Below, piece by piece: positions 42,180 through 51,894 of a stretch of DNA of 64,000 bases. Numbering within the stretch: position 1 is the stretch's first letter; each line of letters begins with the position of its first letter. The notes beneath the pieces were generated by a model, which was not told the DNA's origin, searched no databases, and saw only the letters and a program-made list of their open reading frames with translations. This stretch comes from Clostridiales bacterium (GTDB lineage: Bacteria > Bacillota > Clostridia > Saccharofermentanales > Saccharofermentanaceae): the NCBI GenBank assembly GCA_017478485.1, contig JAFVDI010000021.1:124001-188000 (forward strand), given 5' to 3'. The position numbers and the translations under genes were made by a program.

Positions 42180-42956
42180 TTGAATATTGAGCGATCCGCC
42201 CTGATCAGCATAATACTTCCCGCATACAATGCGGAGAAGACACTCGCGGAATCTGTTGATTCAGTACTTGCTCAGACTTATGACAAGATCGAACTTGTCA
42301 TTATTGATGACGGATCTACTGACGGTACAAGGACAATAGCTGAGAATTATGCACAGAAGGACTGCAGGGTGAAAGTCCTTTGTAATGAAGTTAATATCGG
42401 TGTGTTAAAGACACGCATGAGAGGCGTGCGTTCTGCTATGGGGCAGTGGATAGCTTTTATTGACAGTGATGATCTGTGGGATCCGGATAAACTGAAAAAG
42501 CAGATGCTGCTGCAAAAAAGAACCGGAAGCGTCCTCACTTATTGTGCTTCAGGATTTATCGGAAGTGACGGAAATGAGATCTCCTGGGTAATGCATGTGC
42601 CGCCCAAAGTGGATTATAAGCGCCTTTTAAAGCAGAATGTCATACCGAATTCATCCGTTGTGATAAAGAAAGAGATATTTCTGAAGTATTCTCCTTTTTC
42701 CGAGGATCAACGGGATATGCATGAAGATTACGCCTGCTGGCTTTTGATCTTGAAAGACGGTCACGATGCAAGCGGGATTGATGAACCGCTCCTGACGTAC
42801 AGGATCCATAAACATTCTATGACGGGTAACAAATTGCATTCAGCTATGTTAAACTTGAGCACGTACAGATATATCGGACTCGGCTTTTTTCAGTCTGCGT
42901 ATTATATGGTCTGTTATGCAGTCAGGGGAATAATCAAGTACAGTCATTTAAGGTAG
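42180..42956 (+). CDS. Glycosyltransferase family 2
   Basis: 258 residues from a TTG start with GAGGGG at seven to eight bases. GT-A fold: ISIILPAYNAEKTLAESVDS, the nucleotide-sugar site VIIDDGSTDGT and the metal-binding DSDD in WIAFIDSDDLWDP. C-terminal motif HEDYACW matches the catalytic-base region. Builds a surface polysaccharide repeat unit; sugar unknown. Followed ten bases later by the ligase gene. Confidence 0.92.
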   Translation: MNIERSALISIILPAYNAEKTLAESVDSVLAQTYDKIELVIIDDGSTDGTRTIAENYAQKDCRVKVLCNEVNIGVLKTRMRGVRSAMGQWIAFIDSDDLWDPDKLKKQMLLQKRTGSVLTYCASGFIGSDGNEISWVMHVPPKVDYKRLLKQNVIPNSSVVIKKEIFLKYSPFSEDQRDMHEDYACWLLILKDGHDASGIDEPLLTYRIHKHSMTGNKLHSAMLNLSTYRYIGLGFFQSAYYMVCYAVRGIIKYSHLR

Positions 42957-42966
42957 GAGGCATAGA

Positions 42967-44337
42967 TTGGAGACAACAGGATTAAGGCGTTTTGCTTCAG
43001 AGAAGACACTGTTCTTTCTTGTGGCACAGATAATGCTTCTTATGCCGGCAAGCGAAATATTAGCCGAGGTCCTTACCCATTACTCTAAGGATTTCCTGCC
43101 ATCATATTTCCACCCGCTTGTTTTCGGTGCATTCGGCATTTTAGGAACTCTTGCCGTACTTTTATATAAAACTGTTGAGCTTACGTCTCCTGAAACACGC
43201 GGCAGATGGTATTTGTCGGATTTTCTGTATCTGCTGCTGGTCTTCTTTATGGTGATCTCAGCTGTCTTTTCAACCAATCCCGGAATGTATTCATACGGTT
43301 ATTTCTTTAACAGCGAGAATCCGGCGGATTTTCTCGGTTATTTCTGCATGTTTTATGCCGGTGCAAATATCAGATCATCGGAATACCGTAAGAAACTTAT
43401 CTTTGTCCTGTTGATGGTTGAGATCATCCATGGCGTTTTTGCATTCTTTCAGACCTTTAATATCCAGATTGCCTTTTCGCTTCTCGCGTGGCGTATCGGC
43501 GCAGCATACGGATTAACTCCCAACATAAATTATTACGGCGGACTGGCAGTCTTCATGCTTGCTTGCATTTCCGGAGTATATCTTTTTTCCGAACAGTTTA
43601 TCCGCAACAAGATCCTACGGCTTTTGCTTATTGTGTTTGCAGGATTCGGATTCTATGTAATGATGGGCAGCAAGTCGAGACTTGTATGGCCGGGATTTGC
43701 TGTAATGGCTGCATTCTATGTGATATCCGGATTGATAATGATAAAGAGCAAAATGGACAGAACGGCACTTAAGAGATATTTTGCCAGACTCCTGCTCCTC
43801 TTTGTCCTTTATGCGGTTATGTTTGCCGTACTTTATAACTGCACAGATATGGTAAGAGAAGGGATCGAGAGAACGAAGCAGGAAATGGAAGGCACGGTTG
43901 AGCAGGGTCTGGGTTCTAACAGGCTTTTGCTTTGGAAATACGGTCTTGAAAGCGTTAAGAATCACTGGGCGACCGGCATCGGTCTTGATAATTTCCGTGC
44001 AGTGTTTTATGAGAAGTTTGGAAATGTCGAAATGGCATTTTTCAGGGATAAAGCTCACAATGAGCTTATCCACATTCTCGTTACACAGGGTGTGTTTGCA
44101 TTTGCTTTCTATGTTTTCCTTTATCTTCGTGCTGTTATTAACAATGTCAAAAAGATATTCAAGGGCGAAGATGAGTCTTCCAGAGCTTTGAACTGGATAT
44201 TCCTCGCCATGTTCCTGACATATGCAGCGCAGGCTTGCTTTAACACCAGCGTTATCAGTGTTGCTCCGCATTTCTGGCTGGTTTTGGGCCTCCTGAATAC
44301 ATGTGACAGCCCGCTCCTTTCTTCTAATAAAAAATAA
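42967..44337 (+). CDS. O-antigen ligase / polymerase family membrane protein
   Basis: 456 residues from a TTG start after GTAGGAGG. Ten to twelve helices, with the large periplasmic-type loop before helix ten containing GIGLDNFRAVFYEKF and the conserved His of KAHNELIHILVTQG. Such Wzy_C proteins polymerise repeat units or attach them to an acceptor. It is the second gene of a two-gene unit with the glycosyltransferase. Confidence 0.88.
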   Translation: METTGLRRFASEKTLFFLVAQIMLLMPASEILAEVLTHYSKDFLPSYFHPLVFGAFGILGTLAVLLYKTVELTSPETRGRWYLSDFLYLLLVFFMVISAVFSTNPGMYSYGYFFNSENPADFLGYFCMFYAGANIRSSEYRKKLIFVLLMVEIIHGVFAFFQTFNIQIAFSLLAWRIGAAYGLTPNINYYGGLAVFMLACISGVYLFSEQFIRNKILRLLLIVFAGFGFYVMMGSKSRLVWPGFAVMAAFYVISGLIMIKSKMDRTALKRYFARLLLLFVLYAVMFAVLYNCTDMVREGIERTKQEMEGTVEQGLGSNRLLLWKYGLESVKNHWATGIGLDNFRAVFYEKFGNVEMAFFRDKAHNELIHILVTQGVFAFAFYVFLYLRAVINNVKKIFKGEDESSRALNWIFLAMFLTYAAQACFNTSVISVAPHFWLVLGLLNTCDSPLLSSNKK

Positions 44338-44409
44338 TAATAATCAGTAAGTTTTTGTGTTAAAATTTTCAATCATAAAAAGCTTCATAGAAAGGCAGGT
44401 CTTGTTCTT

Positions 44410-45765
44410 ATGGGAAAATACTTCGGAACAGACGGTTTCAGAGGCGAGGCTAATAAGGCGCTCACAGCACAGAAAGCCTTCCAGGTCGGTCGCTATATTG
44501 GTTGGTATTACGGTCAGAAACACGAGGACGGAAGAGCCAGGATCATAATCGGTAAGGACACAAGAAGAAGTTCTTACATGCTCGAAGCATCTCTTACCGC
44601 CGGAATTACCTCTTCAGGCGCAGATGCTTATCTGCTTCACGTAACCACAACTCCTTCGGTATCTTACTGCTGCAGGACTGACGGTTTCGATTGCGGAATC
44701 ATGATCTCCGCATCACACAATCCTTTCTATGACAACGGTATCAAGATCATGCGTGCCAACGGTCAGAAGATTGAGGCAGAGATCGAAGAGAAGATCGAAG
44801 CTTATATCGATGGTGAGATCGATGAGATCCCTCTCGCAGAACGCGAGGCTATCGGCAACGTTATCGATTATGCTTCCGGCCGTAACAGATACATCGGTTA
44901 TCTGATGACTGTTCCCACCAGGGCATTCAACGGAATGAAGGTCGGACTCGACTGTGCAAACGGCGCTTCCTGGAACATCGCAAGATCTGTTTTTGAGGCG
45001 CTTGGTGCAAAGGTCTATATCATCAACAACACACCTGACGGTCTTAACATCAATGCAAACTGCGGATCCACACATATCGAGAACCTCAAGAAGTATGTTA
45101 TTGATAACGGCCTCAATGTCGGTTTTGCTTATGACGGCGATGCTGACAGATGTCTTGCGGTCGATGAGCTCGGAAACGAAGTCAACGGCGACCAGATCAT
45201 GTATCTGTGCGGTAAGTACATGAAGGAGAGCGGTAAGCTCGACGGCAATACCATCGTTACGACGATCATGAGCAACATGGGTCTTTACAAGGCTTGCGAG
45301 GCTATCGGTATCCGTACCGAGAAGACCAATGTAGGTGACAAGTATGTCGCAGAGAACATGATGGCTAACGGCTTTGTTCTCGGCGGTGAGCAGTCCGGAC
45401 ACATCATCTTCGCAAAGTATGCCACAACCGGTGACGGAATCCTTACATCTCTCATGGTCCTCATGACCATGCTCGAGAAGAAGCTTCCTCTCTCAATGCT
45501 TGCAGGCGAGATGAAGATGTATCCCCAGTGCCTCAAGAACGTTGTTGTTAAGGACAAGGAAGAGGCACAGAAGAATCCTGTTGTCCTGAAGGCAGTTGAA
45601 GAAGTAACCAAGTCTTTGGGCGGTGACGGAAGGATCCTTCTCCGTGCATCAGGAACAGAGCCTAAGATCCGAGTAATGGTCGAGGCAAAGACGGATGAAC
45701 TCTGTGAACAGAACGTCGACAAAGTCATTTCTGTCATCAAGGAACAGGGACTTATTGCAGATTAA
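44410..45765 (+). CDS. glmM: GlmM, phosphoglucosamine mutase
   Basis: 451 residues, full length. It interconverts glucosamine-6-phosphate and glucosamine-1-phosphate for UDP-GlcNAc synthesis. The start KYFGTDGFRGEANKALT and the active-site ISASHNPF (Ser102, the same number as in E. coli) are diagnostic. The metal loop is DGDADRCLAVDE, and the sugar-binding loop GGEQSGHIIF. RASGTEPKIRVMVEA closes the phosphate-binding C-terminus. It sits beside nagB, so both ends of the amino-sugar branch are encoded together. Confidence 0.97.
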   Translation: MGKYFGTDGFRGEANKALTAQKAFQVGRYIGWYYGQKHEDGRARIIIGKDTRRSSYMLEASLTAGITSSGADAYLLHVTTTPSVSYCCRTDGFDCGIMISASHNPFYDNGIKIMRANGQKIEAEIEEKIEAYIDGEIDEIPLAEREAIGNVIDYASGRNRYIGYLMTVPTRAFNGMKVGLDCANGASWNIARSVFEALGAKVYIINNTPDGLNINANCGSTHIENLKKYVIDNGLNVGFAYDGDADRCLAVDELGNEVNGDQIMYLCGKYMKESGKLDGNTIVTTIMSNMGLYKACEAIGIRTEKTNVGDKYVAENMMANGFVLGGEQSGHIIFAKYATTGDGILTSLMVLMTMLEKKLPLSMLAGEMKMYPQCLKNVVVKDKEEAQKNPVVLKAVEEVTKSLGGDGRILLRASGTEPKIRVMVEAKTDELCEQNVDKVISVIKEQGLIAD

Positions 45766-45773
45766 AGTTTATT

Positions 45774-45801
45774 ACGGCTTCGCATGTTGTTGCGGAGCCG
45801 T
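45774..45801 (+). terminator. Hairpin after glmM
   Basis: Stem ACGGCTTCGCA / TGCGGAGCCGT with one G-U pair. The T-run is poor (TATACTAAATAATT), so it may be a weak terminator or a processing site before nagB. Confidence 0.55.
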
Positions 45802-45833
45802 TATACTAAATAATTAAAGCGGGAGAACTAACT

Positions 45834-46583
45834 ATGAGAGTAATCAGAAAAAGCAACTACGAGGAAGCATCAAAGGCATGTGCTGAGCTCATCGCTTCGC
45901 AGATAAGACTTAAGCCTGACAGCAAGATCGGCCTTGCCACGGGTTCCACACCCATCGGAACATATAAGGCTCTTGTTGACATGTACAAGGAAGGAAGCCT
46001 TGATTTCTCAAAGGTCACGTCAGCAAACCTCGATGAGTACAGAGGATTGGGCGGTGATCACGATCAGTCTTACAGATATTTCATGAATACGAATCTTTTT
46101 GATCATGTAAACATCGATAAGAACAAGACATATGTGCCTGACGGACTCGAGCAGGATGCAGTCAAGGCTTGCACCGATTACGATGCCATCCTTGAGTCTT
46201 TGGGCCACTTAGACATTCAGCTCCTCGGAATCGGCGGAGACGGACACATCGGCTTCAATGAGCCTGCTGATGCTTTCTGCGTTAACACACAGTGCATCGA
46301 CCTCGAGGAGCAGACCATCCAGGACAATGCAAGACTCTTCTTTAACGGCGACCTCGCTGCAGTTCCCACACAGGCATACACGATGGGTATCGGCTACATT
46401 ATGAAGTCAACGACAGTCATTCTTATGGCTACCGGCGCAGGCAAGAAGGGCATCGTTGAGAAGGCGTTCTGCGGTCCTGTTACACCTAAGGTTCCAGCAT
46501 CCATCCTTCAGCTTCACCCGAACGTAGTTGTCATTGGTGACGAGGCGGCTATCTCTGATGCGGTAGTTGCAGCTGCAAAGTAA
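45834..46583 (+). CDS. nagB: NagB, glucosamine-6-phosphate deaminase
   Basis: 249 residues. It converts glucosamine-6-phosphate to fructose-6-phosphate and ammonia. Motifs: IGLATGSTPIGTYKALVD, TSANLDEYRGL with the catalytic Asp, LLGIGGDGHIGFNEPAD with the active-site Asp and His, and a late MATGAGKKGIVEKAF. GlmM upstream draws on the same substrate in the opposite sense. Confidence 0.96.
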   Translation: MRVIRKSNYEEASKACAELIASQIRLKPDSKIGLATGSTPIGTYKALVDMYKEGSLDFSKVTSANLDEYRGLGGDHDQSYRYFMNTNLFDHVNIDKNKTYVPDGLEQDAVKACTDYDAILESLGHLDIQLLGIGGDGHIGFNEPADAFCVNTQCIDLEEQTIQDNARLFFNGDLAAVPTQAYTMGIGYIMKSTTVILMATGAGKKGIVEKAFCGPVTPKVPASILQLHPNVVVIGDEAAISDAVVAAAK

Positions 46584-46603
46584 GATATCAGTGGTATATT
46601 TCC

Positions 46604-46636
46604 GGAGCCGTCTCAGCTGAGGCGGCTCTGTTTTTT
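46604..46636 (+). terminator. Intrinsic terminator of nagB
   Basis: Stem GAGCCG...CGGCTC with an inner CTCAG/CTGAG helix, then TGTTTTTTAG. The T-tail overlaps the upstream part of the next promoter. Confidence 0.9.
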
Positions 46637-46652
46637 AGATCGGGAATTAGTT

Positions 46653-46658
46653 TATAAT
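46653..46658 (+). promoter_or_regulatory. -10 box placed six bases before a start codon (leaderless candidate)
   Basis: TATAAT, then six bases (TCAGGC), then the ATG at 46665. No ribosome-binding site fits; no strong -35. Confidence 0.5.
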
Positions 46659-46664
46659 TCAGGC

Positions 46665-47813
46665 ATGCGTATTTGTTTTGTCAGATCAGATAAAGGTTAT
46701 CCGGATTCCAGGGTCGAAAAGGAGATGTATGCTCTTTCGGAAGAGCATGAAGTATTCCTGCTCGGATGGAACCGCGAGAAGTCAGGTGACGGCGTGATAC
46801 ATGAAAAACACGGTATCCACGGCAGAGAGTTTGATTACTATCTGATACCTGAAGCTGCCAGGTACGGCGGCGGCATGAAGAGCATTCTCGGCCCTATGAT
46901 CAAATTCTGGAAAATGGCATACAGATGGCTTTTTGAAAACAAAGACAAATACGATGCGATACATGTTGTGAATTTCGATACTGCAAAGCCTGCGTACAAG
47001 GCTGCCCGCAAGTTTAAAAAGAAGATCGTTTACGATATCTTTGATTACTATTCCGACTCATATAACGCGCCCGGAATAGTGAAGAACTGTATCAGGAACC
47101 TTGAGAATAATTACATAAGCAAAGCTGACATGACGATCATCTGCAGCGATGAAAGAAAGCATCAGATCAGCGGTTCGTCGCCTAAAAACCTCATCATTGT
47201 TGAGAATACGCCTGAAGACATTGAGGTCAGGGATGACTTTGAACTGGCTGCGGGTTCGGATCCTTCAAAGCCCAAAGTCGTATATGCCGGCATGCTTGTT
47301 TTCGACAGGTTCCTGAAAGAGACTTCCGAAGTGATGATCTCGAGAAGTGACATAGAGTGGCATGTCGCAGGGTACGGCGTGTTAAGGCCTTATATCGAAG
47401 AGTGTGCGGCTAATCATGATAACATCTTCTACTATGGTCCGCTGCCTTATGACGATATCCTTGCGCTCGAAAAGAAGTGTGATATCATGACGGCTCTTCA
47501 GGATCCGTCAGTGCCTAACAACAGGTATTCCGCGCCTAATAAGTTTTATGAAGCTCTGATGCTCGGAAAACCTCTTGTTATGGTAAGGAACGGATCGATC
47601 TATAAGAACATCGAGGAGAACGGGATCGGTGAAGTGATAGACGCATCTGAAGGAAAAGTCAGCGAAGAGATCTCTGCTGCTTTGGACCGTCTCTTAGACA
47701 GAAAAAACGAGTGGCATGAAATGGGCTCAAGGTCCAGAAAAATCTATGAAGAGAAATATCCCTGGAGCATGTCTGCGAAAACTCTTCTAGACGGTTACCG
47801 GTCACTTGCGTAA
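46665..47813 (+). CDS. Glycosyltransferase family 4 (GT-B fold)
   Basis: 382 residues. N-terminal Rossmann half starts CFVRSDKGYPDSRVEKEM. The donor-binding half has KVVYAGMLVFDRF, YYGPLPYDDILALEKKCDI and KFYEALMLGKPLVMVRNGS with the conserved Glu. It adds a sugar to the polysaccharide repeat. Its 3' end overlaps the convergent GT2 gene by 12 bases. Confidence 0.9.
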   Translation: MRICFVRSDKGYPDSRVEKEMYALSEEHEVFLLGWNREKSGDGVIHEKHGIHGREFDYYLIPEAARYGGGMKSILGPMIKFWKMAYRWLFENKDKYDAIHVVNFDTAKPAYKAARKFKKKIVYDIFDYYSDSYNAPGIVKNCIRNLENNYISKADMTIICSDERKHQISGSSPKNLIIVENTPEDIEVRDDFELAAGSDPSKPKVVYAGMLVFDRFLKETSEVMISRSDIEWHVAGYGVLRPYIEECAANHDNIFYYGPLPYDDILALEKKCDIMTALQDPSVPNNRYSAPNKFYEALMLGKPLVMVRNGSIYKNIEENGIGEVIDASEGKVSEEISAALDRLLDRKNEWHEMGSRSRKIYEEKYPWSMSAKTLLDGYRSLA

Positions 47814-48734
47814 AAGTCTGTAAAACCTCATTGCAAGCTTTGGACTTATCTTCGCCATCTTGGCGAAGTTTTTTGCTGCCTTTTGACTGGGACCTTTAAG
47901 AAAATCCTTACAGTAAGCTTTATAGAGCGGCTTGAGCCTGCTGATGCAGTCTTCATCAACGGTACCTGAATCAGCCATCTTTAAAAGGCTGCGGTTGGAG
48001 GCATAAATGACCCTGGAATTTGCAAGTGAAGACAATTCAGGATAGCTGCTGTCAATGAAATCCTTTTGCTCGAGCGCTGCTTCCACTATGTCCATCTGTG
48101 TCTTTGAGAAAGGCTCATTGACGAAGCCTTCAGGATTTGAATAGTAGTTGTATTTCTTTTCGTACCCTACAGTGACCGAGCCGCATCCGGCTAAGAGTTT
48201 ATAAACGACGAAATTATCCTCATATCTTTTGCCCAAAGGCATTCTGACGCAGTCAAAGAGATGCCTTTTGTAGAGTTTGCAGCAGACCGACACGGTGATG
48301 TCGTTTGACAGAAGATACTCTTTAAGAACGGATCCGGTGCCGGTTATGTTTTTAGGTTCTTCCGGCTTATTTCCAAGATCATCATACTGGCAGCAGGACA
48401 TGTCGGATCCGTACTTATAAATAAAATCAACAAGGTATTCTATATAGTCTTTTTCAACAGTGTCATCGCTGTCGATGAATGCGATGAGGTCTCCGGAAGC
48501 TATATCAAGGCCAGCGTTTCTGGCAGCCGAAACACCTGAGTTTGGCTGGTTTATAAGTCTGACGCGCGGATCCTTTTCTTCGTATGAACGGCATATCTTT
48601 TCCGAACCGTCAGTTGAACCGTCGTTTACAAGGATGATCTCGATATCACTGTAAGTTTGGCTGACGGCAGAGCCGATGCATTTATCCAAATAGTTTTCGG
48701 AATTATAAATTGGTATAATAATGCTTACTTTCAT
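47802..48734 (-). CDS. Glycosyltransferase family 2
   Basis: 310 residues. KVSIIIPIYNSENYLDKCI, VNDGSTDGSEKIC and FIDSDDTVEKDYIEYL are GT-A signatures. The start at 48734 fits the usual family N-terminus; a start at 48773 would overlap the divergent gene and lie upstream of the -10 box. This is the only minus-strand gene in the cluster. TATAAT (48746-48741) lies exactly six bases before the ATG, with no ribosome-binding site. Confidence 0.88.
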   Translation of the reverse strand: MKVSIIIPIYNSENYLDKCIGSAVSQTYSDIEIILVNDGSTDGSEKICRSYEEKDPRVRLINQPNSGVSAARNAGLDIASGDLIAFIDSDDTVEKDYIEYLVDFIYKYGSDMSCCQYDDLGNKPEEPKNITGTGSVLKEYLLSNDITVSVCCKLYKRHLFDCVRMPLGKRYEDNFVVYKLLAGCGSVTVGYEKKYNYYSNPEGFVNEPFSKTQMDIVEAALEQKDFIDSSYPELSSLANSRVIYASNRSLLKMADSGTVDEDCISRLKPLYKAYCKDFLKGPSQKAAKNFAKMAKISPKLAMRFYRLLRK

Positions 48735-48740
48735 GAAATC

Positions 48741-48746
48741 ATTATA
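48741..48746 (-). promoter_or_regulatory. -10 box placed six bases before a start codon (leaderless candidate)
   Basis: Minus-strand TATAAT, then GATTTC, then the ATG at 48734. It sits in a 33-base gap between two divergent glycosyltransferase genes. Confidence 0.5.
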
Positions 48747-48767
48747 CATCTGAACGAGTGAATTAAA

Positions 48768-49727
48768 ATGCATCCGACCGTATCGATCATCATGCCTGCA
48801 AAGAACTCCGGTGCTTATATCAGAAGATGCATCGAAAGTGTTCTTTCACAAAAGTTTACGGATTGGGAACTCCTGATAATCAATGACGGATCAACTGATG
48901 ATACCGTTGTGACAGCAATGACGTTTTCGAAAGATGATGACCGCATCCGTGTATTTGATTCAAAAGGGAACGGCGTATCAGCAGCACGCAATTACGGCAT
49001 GGAACTTTCGACAGGCGATTATATCACTTTTATAGATTCCGATGACCGGATAGATCCTGATTATCTTTCAGAACTCGTAGAGCTTGCGGAAAAAGAGAAT
49101 GCGGATATATCACAGTGTTCTTTGTATTATTGGTACGATAACGGAACTCTTGTACAGGAGAAAGAAACGGTTGATGCTGTTTTTGCCGGTCATGATGAGA
49201 TCATGCATGCCTATTTTTCCGGAATGGTGGGAAAGATCTGTCTCGCGGCATGGGCAAAACTTTTCAAAAGTGAATTGTTAAACGGCATCCGTTTCGATGA
49301 GACTCTTACCATTCAGGAAGATGCGTTCTTAACTTTTCAATGCTGCATGAAAGCTTCTAAGATTGCCTGCAGCAACAATCCGCATTATTACTATTATCAG
49401 AATCCTGACTCTGTTACGAACAGGACTTTTGACGGCAGCAAGATGCAGTATTTCACCGTTCTGGACAGGGAATTGGATATCTGCAAAGGTGATCTGGCTC
49501 TGGCCTCTGAGATCATGAGAAGAAAAGTTGTTACCGCGCTTGATCTGACAACTCAGATCATCAGGGATGATTCGGGCCGGGAAAACCTGGACGGATTAAA
49601 AAAGATAGCTGTTGAAACATCTGATAAGATAAAAGGAAAGCTTGGATTTAAGACGGGATTCAAACTGTTTGTCCTGAGGCATTTTTCGGCTTTGTATTAT
49701 GGATTACTCAAGATTAAATACAAATAA
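48768..49727 (+). CDS. Glycosyltransferase family 2
   Basis: 319 residues. TVSIIMPAKNSGAYIRRCIE, IINDGSTDDTVVTA and TFIDSDDRIDPDYLSEL mark the GT-A domain. QEDAFLTFQCC fits the acceptor/base region. It reads divergently from the previous GT2, which shares the same layout but is not nearly identical. The ribosome-binding site is weak. It overlaps the next gene by 29 bases. Confidence 0.9.
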   Translation: MHPTVSIIMPAKNSGAYIRRCIESVLSQKFTDWELLIINDGSTDDTVVTAMTFSKDDDRIRVFDSKGNGVSAARNYGMELSTGDYITFIDSDDRIDPDYLSELVELAEKENADISQCSLYYWYDNGTLVQEKETVDAVFAGHDEIMHAYFSGMVGKICLAAWAKLFKSELLNGIRFDETLTIQEDAFLTFQCCMKASKIACSNNPHYYYYQNPDSVTNRTFDGSKMQYFTVLDRELDICKGDLALASEIMRRKVVTALDLTTQIIRDDSGRENLDGLKKIAVETSDKIKGKLGFKTGFKLFVLRHFSALYYGLLKIKYK

Positions 49728-50715
49728 GGGCGTTTGCCTGTCGGTCATAGTTCCTGTCTATAACGTCGGGAGTTATCTTGGCAGGTGCATTGATTCCCTG
49801 ACGGCGGCTGAAGGGATAGAGAAAACCGAGATCATTATCGTTGATGACGGCTCTACTGACGATTCCGGTTCGATCGCCGGATCTTTTGCGGACAGATATG
49901 ATTTCATATCCTGTTATCACAAGGAGAACGAAGGGCTTTCAGATGCCAGGAACTATGGCTTGAAAAAGGCGTCCGGCAGCTATGTTTTTTTCTGCGATCC
50001 GGATGACATGGTAATCCCAGATGCCTTTGATGCTCTGATCAGAACTGTTTCGAAGAGCAGTGCAGAAGTGATAATGTTTGACGGACTCACTGTTGGTGAA
50101 GACGATTCAGTTACTGATTCGGGATACGATGTTCTTCTTGGGCATTCAGGCCTTGATAAGGCGGCTGAAATGTCAGGATTGAGAGCGATGATATCGCAGA
50201 TAAATGACCACGGGAGATTTGCGGTTACTGCCTGGCTCATGGCGTGCAGGCGTGATTATCTTTTGAATAACGGTTTGCTTTTTGAGCCCGGACTCATACA
50301 TGAAGATGAACTTTGGACACCGCAGGTTCTGGCCGGTGCATCGAAAGTAAGCTATCTGCCTGAAAAGATCTATTGCTACAGGCTTCGGGAAAACTCAATC
50401 ATGAGCGGAGCTTCGGAGTTTCAGGAAAAGCATGCCAAAGCAATGGTGCATGTAATGAATTCGCTTTATGATTTTTATTCCGGGCAGATCAGCGATGCTG
50501 ATGACAGGAACAGCCTGCTTTCTCATTGGAGCGGAAAATATCTTTGGATATTATCATCTTATGAGGTTTACAGATATGACTGCAGGAAAGATGTTCCGCG
50601 CCGCAGGATATGGGCGTGTTCTTCCGGAATGAAGGCAAAGATAAAAGGCATGATACTGTCTTTGTTCGGGGTAAAAGCATTCTGCAGGCTTTTCGGGTCA
50701 GGACAAACGGTTTAA
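49699..50715 (+). CDS. Glycosyltransferase family 2
   Basis: 338 residues. LSVIVPVYNVGSYLGRCIDS, IIIVDDGSTDDSGSI and FFCDPDDMVIPDAF (DPDD in place of the usual DSDD). IHEDELWTPQVL carries the catalytic-base motif. It starts within the upstream GT2 gene, indicating tight coupling. Confidence 0.9.
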   Translation: MDYSRLNTNKGVCLSVIVPVYNVGSYLGRCIDSLTAAEGIEKTEIIIVDDGSTDDSGSIAGSFADRYDFISCYHKENEGLSDARNYGLKKASGSYVFFCDPDDMVIPDAFDALIRTVSKSSAEVIMFDGLTVGEDDSVTDSGYDVLLGHSGLDKAAEMSGLRAMISQINDHGRFAVTAWLMACRRDYLLNNGLLFEPGLIHEDELWTPQVLAGASKVSYLPEKIYCYRLRENSIMSGASEFQEKHAKAMVHVMNSLYDFYSGQISDADDRNSLLSHWSGKYLWILSSYEVYRYDCRKDVPRRRIWACSSGMKAKIKGMILSLFGVKAFCRLFGSGQTV

Positions 50716-50727
50716 GGGTATTTGCAA

Positions 50728-51894
50728 ATGAAGACGTTGATATACTTTTTTGAAAAATACATCAGTCCGTCAGGCGGTCCGTCAGGATATCTGTACAACC
50801 TGAAGAAACGCAGGGACGAATTGTCGGACAATGAAATTGTCTTTTTGAATGAGAAGGATTTCGATCCAAAGCTTTCATATAAAGTCATGCACAAGATGCA
50901 CAGCTTAGGTGCTCCGCGGAAGGAATTGTCAGATCACGCAGCATGGATCGAAGAAGTCTTGTATCAGAGCGGAAAGAAAGGCCCTTTTGATCTGAGCGGT
51001 TATGACGTGATCCATTTCCACAGCATTATCGACATGTATTCCCAAAAGAAAAACCTTGAAGGGTTTAAGGGAAAGGTCCTTCTTACTTCCCATACTCCGA
51101 AAATGCCTTACAGGGAATACATTGAGGATACGCTGGATCACGATGAGTATCTCAAACATAAAGATCTTTTCGACAGGGTAGAGGAGTTTGCGGAGTATTC
51201 TTTCAGAAACGCGGATTATCTGGTGTTCCCGTGCAAGTATGCCGAGGAACCTTATTACCATACGTGGGATGCTTATCCTGAGATAAGGGATGAAAAGAAG
51301 ATCCTTTATCTTCCGACCGGTGTCCCGAAGATCAGTGTGCGCAGGTCGAGAGAAGAGATAAGGAAAGAACTGAATATTCCCGAAGACAGGTTTGTCATTT
51401 CTTTTGTCGGAAGACACATAAGCGTTAAAGGGTATGACAGACTTGTATCCTTGTTCGGAAAGCTCAGTAACGTGACCGTTTTGTGCTGCGGCCGTGAAGG
51501 AGCGGTAAAACATCCCGATTCTCCTGACTGGATAGAGATCGGATGGACTGATGATCCGTTTTCTTATGTGAATGCTTCGGATCTGTTTTTCCTTCCTAAC
51601 CGTGAGACGTATTTTGATCTGTCTCTTCTGGAGACGATGTCTTTCGGCAAATGCTCGCTCATATCACTGACCGGCGGAAACAAAACTTTCGCAGGCAGGG
51701 AGGACTGTGGAATATATACTTTTGGAACTGATGAACAGGCTCTTGAACTTGTTCGAAGTATAATGGAGACGGAACCTGAAAAGATAAGAGCCGAAGAAGC
51801 GGCACAGGTTCAGCTCTATGAAGAAGAGTATACGGTTGCGAGATTTTACGACCGGTACAAGGACATGCTGAGAAAGATCGATCATGAGACCTGA
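50728..51894 (+). CDS. Glycosyltransferase family 4 (GT-B fold)
   Basis: 388 residues. The ATG at 50728 has AAGGG nine bases upstream. Acceptor half: YFFEKYISPSGGPSGYLYNL. Donor half: FVISFVGRHISVKGYDRL, IEIGWTDDPFSYVNASDLFF and ETYFDLSLLETMSFGKCSL with the conserved Glu. It overlaps the flippase gene by 11 bases. Confidence 0.88.
   Translation: MKTLIYFFEKYISPSGGPSGYLYNLKKRRDELSDNEIVFLNEKDFDPKLSYKVMHKMHSLGAPRKELSDHAAWIEEVLYQSGKKGPFDLSGYDVIHFHSIIDMYSQKKNLEGFKGKVLLTSHTPKMPYREYIEDTLDHDEYLKHKDLFDRVEEFAEYSFRNADYLVFPCKYAEEPYYHTWDAYPEIRDEKKILYLPTGVPKISVRRSREEIRKELNIPEDRFVISFVGRHISVKGYDRLVSLFGKLSNVTVLCCGREGAVKHPDSPDWIEIGWTDDPFSYVNASDLFFLPNRETYFDLSLLETMSFGKCSLISLTGGNKTFAGREDCGIYTFGTDEQALELVRSIMETEPEKIRAEEAAQVQLYEEEYTVARFYDRYKDMLRKIDHET

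Noticed and set aside
44713..45402. 229-codon frame antisense to glmM
   Set aside because: Shadow of a highly conserved gene; no recognisable domain or start signal.
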